Source: CAZYTO01 sp964650405
GTDB lineage: Bacteria; Acidobacteriota; Thermoanaerobaculia; Gp7-AA8
DNA: 22,110 nucleotides
Reading direction: 5' to 3'
Assembly (NCBI GenBank): GCA_964650405.1
Contig: CAZYTO010000061.1
Coordinates: 1-22,110 of the forward strand
The notes below the pieces were generated by a model. That model worked only from the letters and a program-made list of their open reading frames with translations. It did no database searches and was not told the origin of the DNA. Both the position numbers and the translations under genes were made by a program. This document shows positions 16,023-22,110 of the stretch, piece after piece; position 1 is the first letter of the stretch; the number at the start of each line of letters is the position of its first letter.

Positions 16023-16211
16023 TCATCCCGAACCGGGCGCGCGCGGAGGGCTCGCCGTATGCGTTGCCGCAGGCGGTTCATGTGTCGAGCTCTGCAGCGC
16101 GCTGCGCAGCTCGATGCCGATCAGCCGGGCCGCTGCGATTAGCAGAAGGATTAGCGCCGTTAGCTCAATGATGAGCTTCTTCAGCTTGTGAAGCCGGGGA
16201 AAGTCGTCCAT
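16023..16211 (-). CDS. Small single-span membrane protein
   Basis: The product has 62 residues. A short basic N-terminus (MDDFPRLHKLKK) leads into one hydrophobic helix (residues about 13-33, LIIELTALILLLIAAARLIGI), then a polar Pro/Ala/Ser tail. The frame is open upstream to 16274. ATG 16211 is chosen because GGGAGG lies 8 nt before it on the minus strand and the family-like short form starts there. It is convergent with the 44-codon gene. In a phage context a holin or superinfection-exclusion protein is possible, but nothing in the sequence proves this. Nothing else convincing is seen from 16212 to 16488 apart from a 33-codon frame discussed among the rejected items. Confidence 0.55.
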   Translation of the reverse strand: MDDFPRLHKLKKLIIELTALILLLIAAARLIGIELRSALQSSTHEPPAATHTASPPRAPGSG

Positions 16212-16488
16212 CGACACAGCCTCCCTCAACGAAGAAATCCGACAGTAGTTCGTCGCCTTTCTCGTCACGAACACACCACGAAATCAAAGTCCCGGACGTG
16301 TGTCATGAACGCTGCCTACTTCAGCGACTGGTCACCCGATTTCCTTCGCCCAGGCATGCAGTTGCCTGCGGCTGTCGATGAACCTCCTTCTACCTCACGG
16401 CGTTGAAGTCAACTCGGCAATAGCGAACAGCGCTCACCGATGTTGCGGACAAATAAATACGCCTTTCCGGTTCCTCCGTCAAGCATCG

Positions 16489-16494
16489 TACACT
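16489..16494 (+). promoter_or_regulatory. -10-like TACACT 7 nt before the 16502 gene
   Basis: TACACT fits TANNNT and stands exactly 7 nt before ATG 16502, as in carA. No Shine-Dalgarno sequence is present. Confidence 0.4.
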
Positions 16495-16501
16495 CCCTCC
16501 G

Positions 16502-17086
16502 ATGCCCATCCCGCCGCCAACACCGTTTTGGCCTGAGAAAGCGACCGAATGGGTTGCGCTAATCGGCGGCGCCCTCGGCGGCGTATTCGGGATCACCGCC
16601 TTCATTTTTTCCCTCCTCAACTACCGACGCGACCGCGCGAAGATCGCCCTCGTCTTCCGCGCCCGCGTCAAAGTGTCCGCCCCTGGCTACGATCCCAACG
16701 CGCTCTACCACGTCCTGCAAGTCATCAACGAAGGCCGCCGCGAAGTCCAGATCGCTCGCATCGACGGCAACTTCTACAAGGGCGACGGCTTCATGTTCAC
16801 AGACCCCGTCGTCAGAGGCGCAGCCGTTCTCTCCGAGAAATCTCCCGAAGCGACTTTCTTCGTAAAAGACGAGGGCTTCAACCTCGCCGACGTGTGGTAC
16901 TTCTCGGCCTACGACGGAGCACGTCGCGAGTACAGGCTCAAAATCCATAGCTTCCCGACGAGATGGAAAAAAGCGCTCGCCGCCTGGCCAGCGCGAATTC
17001 GTCTCCGCCGAGAACTCCGCGCACGGGCGAAGAAGAAGCTGGATAGTTACGAGGTCATCGCCGCGAAGATCGAGAAGCCTCACTGA
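16502..17086 (+). CDS. Membrane-anchored hypothetical protein
   Basis: The protein has 194 residues. A short Pro-rich N-terminus is followed by one transmembrane helix (residues about 17-40, WVALIGGALGGVFGITAFIFSLL), then basic residues (NYRRDRAK) suggesting that the rest faces the cytoplasm. Residues 45-150 form a beta-rich domain (KIALVFRARVKVSAPG, HVLQVINEGRREVQIARIDGNFY, VWYFSAYDGARREYRLKI). This resembles small immunoglobulin-like domains seen in uncharacterised cargo proteins. A basic helix (RIRLRRELRARAKKKL) ends the protein. The family is not recognised. It lies between the terminase and portal remnants, so it is a prophage accessory gene or a later insertion. The start follows TACACT at 7 nt. 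Confidence 0.65.
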   Translation: MPIPPPTPFWPEKATEWVALIGGALGGVFGITAFIFSLLNYRRDRAKIALVFRARVKVSAPGYDPNALYHVLQVINEGRREVQIARIDGNFYKGDGFMFTDPVVRGAAVLSEKSPEATFFVKDEGFNLADVWYFSAYDGARREYRLKIHSFPTRWKKALAAWPARIRLRRELRARAKKKLDSYEVIAAKIEKPH

Positions 17087-17158
17087 TCACTTATCCCCAA
17101 CGCTGAATCTTTCGCGCTCCCCACCGAAGATTCATACTAAAGGCAACCCACCACCGCG

Positions 17159-18330
17159 TTGCCCATCACCATCGAACAAGTTCAGAAGAACCTTCAAGCC
17201 GACCTGCGCTGGCGGGAGCGGCGGCATCCGCAGTGGACAACCAACTACCAGCTCTATCGCGACACGGTCATCACGAACCGGCTCACCCAGCGGCAGAGCG
17301 TGAACGTGCCCTTGATGAAGGCGACGATCCGCACGCTCCTCTCCCGAGCAGCGGACCCGGCTGACCTCGAGCTTGAGGACTACGACAACGACGGTCAGCG
17401 CGAGCTTCTCGTGAACGCCTATCTCGATAAGGTCCTGGAGGAGAACCGATACGAGGTGCTCGACGTGGTGGACAAGAAGAACGTCGGGCTCTACGGCCGA
17501 TCGTGGTGCAAGCTAAACATCCTCGACGGCATGCCGCGGATCACCGTCCACGATCCTTTCGACGTTTTGATCGACCGCTACGCCGTCCCGTGGGACATCG
17601 ACACCGCCCGGCGCATAACGCACCTCGGCATCTACCAGACGCTCTCGAACCTTGAACGGAACCCGCTCTTCGACAAGGCAGCCATCGCAGAGCTGAGGTC
17701 TACTTCGCTTCCGAGAAGGGTTTGATCAAAGCCGGCCAGAACGCCCAGGCCGCGGCCGACAAAGCGAAGCGCCTTCAGGAAATGGGTGCGCCGGATGTCG
17801 CCGAACCTGTTCCCGGCGAGACCTACGTTGAGCTGAACGAATCGCAGTGGAAGATTTGGGGAAACGCGGAGGACGTGGTCCACGTCATCGTCACGGCCGA
17901 GAGCCAGCAGATCATCATGGACAAACCGCTCCGCGAGATTCTGAACGTGAACTTCCTACTCTGGACGAGCTGGTGCCATGACCCCGATGCAACTGATGTC
18001 TACCCCGATGGTGCCGGCGACATCGTGCGCGTGCCGAACCAAATCCTGAACGCCTACTTCTCTCAGCTCGTGGAGAACGGCCTCCTCCGCGGCTACGGCA
18101 TGAACTTCTACGATGCGACCGCGAAGGAAGGCTGGTCGCCGGTCGGTTACACGCCATCACCGTTCGGCTTCTACCCCTTACCTGGCGAACCCGCGAAGGT
18201 TCTGCAGCACGTTGAAGTGCCTGAACTCGCGAGCCACCTGACCGAGATGGAAATGATTACGAGGATGGTCGAGACTGCGACCGCTGCCACCGCCATCGAG
18301 AAGGGCGAGACGCCCGAGGGTGCCGATACC
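17159..18330 (+). pseudogene. Phage portal protein, frameshifted and truncated
   Basis: Frame 2 from TTG 17159 gives a portal N-terminus (RWRERRHPQWTTNYQLYRD, LTQRQSVNVPLMKATIRTLL). It continues to DKAAIAEL at about 17694, then leaves frame. Frame 1 resumes in register with VYFASEKGLIKAGQNAQAAADKAKRL and runs through the clip/stem region (LNVNFLLWTSWCHDPDATDV, GAGDIVRVPNQILNAYFSQL, MEMITRMVETATAAT) to about 18330. One missing base near 17694-17698 (for example an A in CTGAAG) would restore the frame. The product would be the ring through which DNA enters the capsid. The C-terminus is replaced by antisense integrase sequence. I saw no ribosome binding site at the TTG, so the true start is uncertain. 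Confidence 0.8.
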
Positions 18331-18506
18331 ACCCACTCACGGATCTTGTTCTCTGCTGCCTCCCACGAAGTTTGGTCGAGCGCGCGGCGGATCGTTTCCC
18401 CGCCGAGCGAACCTTCAACGTGAGGCGGGCAAGCGCAACGGCGGTACTTCCTACCTTTCGAAATGTGGGGACAGGATTTGAGGTGACGCCGAAACAGGGT
18501 AAGCAT
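18325..18506 (-). pseudogene. N-terminal fragment of a tyrosine phage integrase
   Basis: Read on the minus strand from ATG 18506, about 60 residues match the start of integrases of this type. MLTLFRRHLKSCPHISKGRK, YRRCACPPHVEG, and GGETIRRALDQTSWEAAENKIREW are the visible parts. The paired Cys/His suggest the small zinc-binding-like N-terminal motif found ahead of the arm-binding domain. GGGAG lies 8 nt before the ATG. The core-binding and catalytic domains with the R-H-R-Y residues are absent. Past about 18325 the frame runs into the antisense of the portal. The position, 94 nt from the tRNA-Phe 3' end, is the normal site for an integrase. Confidence 0.75.
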
Positions 18507-18539
18507 CGTCGTTCTCCCGGATTGTCGGGCGAACCACGC

Positions 18540-18561
18540 GTATCGCACACACGCGCGATAC
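18540..18561. promoter_or_regulatory. Inverted repeat upstream of the integrase fragment
   Basis: GTATCGC (18540-18546) and GCGATAC (18555-18561) form a 7-bp inverted repeat with an 8-nt spacer. It overlaps a possible minus-strand -10 (TAGAGT) between the integrase and the tRNA. It could be an operator or an integrase arm site. Confidence 0.35.
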
Positions 18562-18599
18562 TCTAGAACCTATTCCGTTGATTTTAAAGGCGTTAAGGA

Positions 18600-18675
<76 letters not shown>

Positions 18676-18863
18676 TTACCGGAAGGGAGGGGGGTAGCGC
18701 GTTGCGGCGCGGACGATAACACAGGTCCGGCGGAATCATTCCTCGGGGGCGTCGGCAACCGCGGGAAGTGCTGGGCGTGAAATCGGCGTCAAGAGACAGG
18801 GGCCGAGCGGGCGCGTTTGCGGCCGGCCCCGGATCCTTTGCCGTCTCTCGCGGGCGTCCTGCT

Positions 18864-19072
18864 GTGACACCCGGAGTCGAGCCGTGACACCCGGATGGTT
18901 GGCCGTGACACCCGGATGTTTGGCCGTGACACCCGGGTGTTTGGCCGTGACACCCGGATGTTTGGCCGTGACACCCGGGTGGTTGGTCGTGACAACCGGG
19001 TGTTTGGCCGTGACAACCGGGTGTTTAGCCGTGACACCCGGGTGTTTGGTCGTGACACCCGGGTGTTTGGCC
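18864..19072 (+). repeat. Ten-unit tandem array of a 21-bp palindrome-bearing repeat
   Basis: Unit starts are 18864, 18884, 18905, 18926, 18947, 18968, 18989, 19010, 19031 and 19052. Nine units are 21 bp and the first is 20 bp. The consensus is GTGACACCCGGrTGTTTGGCC. The best units contain the perfect 12-bp palindrome ACACCCGGGTGT; others vary at CCGGA or ACAACC. It lies between tRNA-Phe and the polyprenyl synthase gene. The rest of 18676-19238 shows no gene. Confidence 0.92.
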
Positions 19073-19200
19073 CTTTTCACTTCATGAAAGAATGCCGAAA
19101 CTCGGCGGCAAGTGTACTCTTTTCGAACACGGTCCTCAGTTGAGGTCAGACCCGCCCGGAAAGTGGCGTCTGGGTTCGACATGCCTCATGCCGGTTCGGA

Positions 19201-19228
19201 CACTCGGCACTCGGCACTCGGCACTCAG
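19201..19228 (+). repeat. 7-bp tandem repeat CACTCGG x4
   Basis: CACTCGG occurs at 19201, 19208 and 19215, with CACTCAG at 19222. It ends 10 nt before the stop codon of the minus-strand synthase gene and is in the same 7-bp class as the repeats near 7002, 8264 and 9196. Confidence 0.8.
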
Positions 19229-19238
19229 GACTAGCCCC

Positions 19239-20114
19239 TCACTTCACCCGCCCCCGCACCACCATCGCCAGGTCCCGCAGCGGCTGGGCGGCGGCGCCGA
19301 GGTTGGCGATCGACGTCAGCGACGTGTCCACCAGCTCTTCGCTCAGCTTCCGGGCGCCGTCCACGCCGGCGAGCTTGACGAAGGTCAGGCGTTGCTCGTC
19401 TTTGCTGACGTCCTTGCCGAGCACTTCGGGAGTGCCGACGACGTCGAGGACGTCGTCGGTGATCTGGAAGGCCAGGCCGAGGTTCTTGGCGAAGACTTCG
19501 ATGCGTCCGAGGGCGGCCGGGCTGATGTTGGCAAGCATGGCCCCGACGGCGGCGGCGGCGACGAAGAGGGCGCCGGTCTTGCGGGAGTGGATGAACTCGA
19601 GCGTGTCGAAGTCGAGGGTGGAGCCTTCACTGTGCAGGTCGACGGCCTCGCCGGCGATGGTGCCGTCCCAGCCGACGGCATCGACGACGCGGCGGATGAC
19701 CTGGGGCATCGGCCACTGCCGCGGGTTGAGGGCGGCGTGGTTCTTCGTGACGAGGCCGTAGGCGTGGTTGAGCAGGGCCACCGCGGCCAGGATGGCCAGG
19801 TCCTCGCCGAACTCGCGGTGCAGCGTGGGAGCGCCGCGGCGCAGGAGGGCGTCGTCCATGGACGGCAGGTCGTCGAGGATGAGGGACGAGGCGTGGATCA
19901 TCTCCATGGCCGCGGCGGCGTCGAGGAGCTTCTCGGCCTTTCCGCCGGCCGACTCCCCTGCCGCGATGAGGAGGATGCCCCGCACGCGCTTGCCGCTCGA
20001 GGTGAGGGCGCGCTCCAGCGGCGCGCGCAGGGCCTTCGGCGCGCCGGTACGAGCGGCCAGGGTCCTTAAGTAATCATCAATCAGAACGCGCCGGGCGGTG
20101 AAGTAGTCATTCAC
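19239..20114 (-). CDS. ispA: Short-chain polyprenyl diphosphate synthase (FPP/GGPP synthase type)
   Basis: This 291-residue all-helical prenyltransferase condenses isopentenyl diphosphate with allylic diphosphates to make C15 or C20 isoprenoid chains in the cytoplasm. The first aspartate-rich motif is DDLPSMDD (insert form DDxxxxD), typical of bacterial farnesyl/geranylgeranyl synthases. The second is DDVLD in LAFQITDDVLDVVGTPEVLGKD. SGKRVRG, GEAVDL and HSRKTGALF are further conserved diphosphate-binding regions. GTG 20114 is taken as start because the family N-terminus (VNDYFTARRVLIDDYL) begins there and a shared promoter lies just upstream. The frame is open to 20159, but that would overlap the divergent gene. 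Chain length cannot be decided with certainty, so the symbol is a best fit. Confidence 0.92.
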   Translation of the reverse strand: MNDYFTARRVLIDDYLRTLAARTGAPKALRAPLERALTSSGKRVRGILLIAAGESAGGKAEKLLDAAAAMEMIHASSLILDDLPSMDDALLRRGAPTLHREFGEDLAILAAVALLNHAYGLVTKNHAALNPRQWPMPQVIRRVVDAVGWDGTIAGEAVDLHSEGSTLDFDTLEFIHSRKTGALFVAAAAVGAMLANISPAALGRIEVFAKNLGLAFQITDDVLDVVGTPEVLGKDVSKDEQRLTFVKLAGVDGARKLSEELVDTSLTSIANLGAAAQPLRDLAMVVRGRVK

Positions 20115-20125
20115 GACAGGGGCGG

Positions 20126-20137
20126 GATGGTACCATC
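20126..20137. promoter_or_regulatory. 12-bp palindrome carrying divergent -10 boxes
   Basis: GATGGTACCATC is a perfect palindrome in the 37-bp gap between GTG 20114 (minus) and ATG 20152 (plus). It yields TACCAT on both strands (plus 20131-20136, minus 20132-20127), each fitting TANNNT and lying 12-15 nt from a start codon. It could be a shared divergent promoter or an operator. Confidence 0.4.
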
Positions 20138-20151
20138 GCCCCCATTCCGCT

Positions 20152-22110
20152 ATGAGCATCCTGAATCGTGGCGCGCGGCAGACCTACGGGCTGTTGATCA
20201 CGTGCGTCGGGCTCTTCTCCCTCCTGCTCATCTTCATCCCCGGCATGCACTGGCGCCTGTGGCTCTGGGTCATGGGAGCGGCGGCGCTGGCCAGCGTCGT
20301 CTGCGTCCTGCTGTTCCAGGTCTGGCTCTCGCGGGTGCTGGCGCGGCGCGACTCGGCCATTTACCTGCTGAACCGCATCACCGGCGGCGACCTGGCTCTC
20401 ACGGCGCGGGAGATCCGCAACGCCACGCAGTCGGAGAGGATGTCGGCGGCGCTGCGGGCCCTGGCCACGAACCTGGACCGCACCATCCGCCGCTTCGGGC
20501 AACTGGCCACGGACGTGGCGGCGGTGAGCCAGCAGATCAGCGGACGCTCGCGGGTGCTGGCCCGCGGGGCGCGCGAGCAGCTCACGTCCACCGAATCGAC
20601 TTCGGCGTCGGTGAACCAGATCGACGTGTCGATCAACGCGGTGCGGGAGAGCATGGAGCAGCTTTCGGCCAACGCGGAGGAGACGTCGACCTCGGTGCTG
20701 CAGATGTCGGCGTCCATTGAGGAAGTGAGCCGCATCGCCGACACGCTGGCGGAGTTCGTGGAACTGACCGGCTCGGCCATCGAGGAGATGATCGCCTCCA
20801 TCAACGAAGTGGCCACGAACACGGAGAGCTTCTCGTCGTTCGCCATCCAGACGGCCAGCTCGATGGTGCAGATGAACGCCACGACCGAGGAGATCGGCAA
20901 GTCGGCGCGGCAGTCGAGCGAGCTGGCCCGCTACGTCAAGGACGCAGCCAGCGAAGGGCGCCAGGCCGTGACCGGCTCGGTGGATGGCATGCGGCGCATC
21001 CAGCAGGCGGTGGACGAGGCCAAGATGGCCCTGAGCGAGCTGGCTGAGCGCTCCCAGGAGATCGGAGAGATCGTCCGGGTCATCGACGAGATCGCCGGGC
21101 AGACGAACCTGCTGGCCCTCAATGCCGCCATCATCGCCGCGCAGGCGGGCGAGCGCGGCAAGGGCTTCGCCGTCGTGGCCGACGAGATCCGCGACCTCTC
21201 CGAGCGCACCTCCGTGTCCACGGACGAGATCCGCACGCTCATCCAGAACGTGCAGAAGGCCGTGGAGCGCGCCGCCGAGCAGATGACCCTCAGCGCCGAC
21301 CGCGTCGTCGACGGCGTATCGGCCACGGCCCGCGCCGAACAGGTGCTCGACAAGATCCTCGACCTCACCGACCGCTCCACCAGCTCCATCGCCGAGATCG
21401 CCCGGGCCACCGAGGAGCAGGCCCGGGGCAGCGCCGCCGCCACCGCCGCCATCGAGGAAGTGACCAAGATGGTGCAGCAGACGGCCACGGCCACGCAGCA
21501 GCAGTCGCAGACCTCGCGCAAGATCGGCGAGCAGACCACGACCGTGCGCGACTACACCAAGCACCTCAAGCGGGCCATGTCCGAGCAGGAGACGGGCAGC
21601 CGCGCCATCAGCAGGGCCATGGAGAACATCATGGGCCTCGTGCAGGACGTGCTGGAGGCGTCGTCGGTGCTGGCCACGGAGAGCGCGGCCATCGTGAAGT
21701 CGATGAATGTGATCTCGCAGGCCACGCGGGAGAGCAATGTCTCCGTGGCCGACCTGAACCAGATGACGAACACGCTCAGCCACGAGTCGAACCTGCTGAA
21801 CCAGGAGCTGGAGCGGTTCCAACTGCCGGAGGCGAGCGACGGCGGCTCTCTCACGGTAACGACGGTGCTGTGGCAGGAGCTGACCATGGACCCGGCGCAC
21901 ATCGGCTCGTCGGCCCTCGGCTACATCTCGAAGAGCGTGCACTCGAACCTGGTGCTCTACGGTGAGGGCGCGGAGCTCATCCCGGCCCTGGCCGAGAAGT
22001 GGGAGATCCTGGCCCAGGGGCACGTCTACCGCTTCCACCCCCGACGGGGCGTGCGCTTCCACAACGGGCGGCCCTTCGAAGCGAAAACCGTTCACCGCCG
22101 CCCGGGGCCG
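20152..22110 (+). CDS. Methyl-accepting chemotaxis protein fused to a C-terminal SBP_bac_5 domain (cut by window end)
   Basis: The frame is open for 653 codons to the end of the window. Residues 11-31 and about 34-57 are two transmembrane helices joined by only a few residues (GMHWRLW), so there is essentially no periplasmic sensor. A HAMP-like segment (NRITGGDLALTAREI) follows, then a long coiled coil. The signalling tip is at about 300-360 (EIAGQTNLLALNAAIIAAQA, then GKGFAVVADEIRDLSERT). The coiled coil continues to about residue 555. After a short linker, residues 566-653 match the start of family-5 (oligopeptide/nickel-type) solute-binding proteins: LTMDPAHIGSS, ELIPALAEKWEI, YRFHPRRGVRFHNGRPF. 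With this topology the binding domain would be cytoplasmic. A role as receptor for an intracellular ligand, controlling CheA, is inference. The last residues (TVHRRPGP) fit the family poorly. Confidence 0.85.
   Translation, partial: MSILNRGARQTYGLLITCVGLFSLLLIFIPGMHWRLWLWVMGAAALASVVCVLLFQVWLSRVLARRDSAIYLLNRITGGDLALTAREIRNATQSERMSAALRALATNLDRTIRRFGQLATDVAAVSQQISGRSRVLARGAREQLTSTESTSASVNQIDVSINAVRESMEQLSANAEETSTSVLQMSASIEEVSRIADTLAEFVELTGSAIEEMIASINEVATNTESFSSFAIQTASSMVQMNATTEEIGKSARQSSELARYVKDAASEGRQAVTGSVDGMRRIQQAVDEAKMALSELAERSQEIGEIVRVIDEIAGQTNLLALNAAIIAAQAGERGKGFAVVADEIRDLSERTSVSTDEIRTLIQNVQKAVERAAEQMTLSADRVVDGVSATARAEQVLDKILDLTDRSTSSIAEIARATEEQARGSAAATAAIEEVTKMVQQTATATQQQSQTSRKIGEQTTTVRDYTKHLKRAMSEQETGSRAISRAMENIMGLVQDVLEASSVLATESAAIVKSMNVISQATRESNVSVADLNQMTNTLSHESNLLNQELERFQLPEASDGGSLTVTTVLWQELTMDPAHIGSSALGYISKSVHSNLVLYGEGAELIPALAEKWEILAQGHVYRFHPRRGVRFHNGRPFEAKTVHRRPGP

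Noticed and set aside
16305..16406. 33-codon plus-strand frame (MNAAYFSDWSPDF...)
   Set aside because: No ribosome site or promoter and no recognisable features; too weak to call.
18864..19072. CRISPR array
   Set aside because: Repeats are directly contiguous with no spacers and no cas genes nearby.
18736..19182. Minus-strand ORF with KHPGVTA heptapeptide repeats
   Set aside because: Open only because the 21-bp repeat is a multiple of three; no ribosome site at a proper distance, and both strands read as equally repetitive.
20115..20159. Upstream ATG (20159) as synthase start
   Set aside because: Would overlap the chemoreceptor start and the shared promoter; the added residues do not fit the family N-terminus.
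20107..22095. 662-residue minus-strand ORF over the chemoreceptor
   Set aside because: Antisense shadow; the plus frame carries the MCP tip and SBP motifs.

Overview
The window is GC-rich DNA, apparently from a chromosome. The gene set suggests an Acidobacteriota-like soil or sediment bacterium. This placement is inferred from lamin-tail-domain nuclease repeats, a RAYT transposase with REP-like arrays, an integrase with a CPH...KGR.YR.C.CP N-terminus, and MCP tip variants; no marker gene fixes the taxonomy. It reads as ordinary chromosomal backbone interrupted by a transposase/REP region and a collapsed prophage next to a tRNA-Phe gene.

Layout. (1) 1-6989: an upstream fragment, then a very large repeat-rich extracellular nuclease (lamin-tail, Fn3, Ig-like and DRGH endonuclease domains) whose N-terminus is cut at about 200-215. 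(2) 7062-13053: housekeeping genes on the plus strand: a YbjN-like protein, a lipoprotein, a tandem universal stress protein, carA without carB, and a full-length membrane-anchored acyl-CoA dehydrogenase fadE. (3) 13088-14628: a REP-like repeat array and a RAYT transposase killed by an amber codon. (4) 14631-18600: a prophage remnant. It holds a terminase tail, a small coupled gene, a self-contained promoter-leader-44-codon gene-terminator unit, a small membrane protein, a one-TM protein, a frameshifted portal gene, and an integrase N-terminus joined head-on to the portal by deletion, next to tRNA-Phe. (5) 18676-19238: non-coding, with a ten-unit 21-bp palindromic tandem array and a 7-bp repeat. 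(6) 19239-22110: a polyprenyl diphosphate synthase gene divergent from a chemoreceptor whose C-terminus runs into a family-5 solute-binding domain, cut by the window end.

How the genes relate. The backbone genes are mostly single units in separate pathways (pyrimidine/arginine precursor supply, beta-oxidation, isoprenoid chain formation, stress, chemosensing). Several starts lie 7-8 nt after a TANNNT -10 hexamer, which suggests leaderless mRNAs. Four backbone intergenic gaps carry unrelated sequences that share a 7-bp period, two of them folded as inverted repeats. The most unusual items are the MCP-SBP_bac_5 fusion with almost no periplasmic domain, the moron-like unit with a structured leader, the portal-integrase deletion scar, and the heptad and 21-bp repeat arrays.
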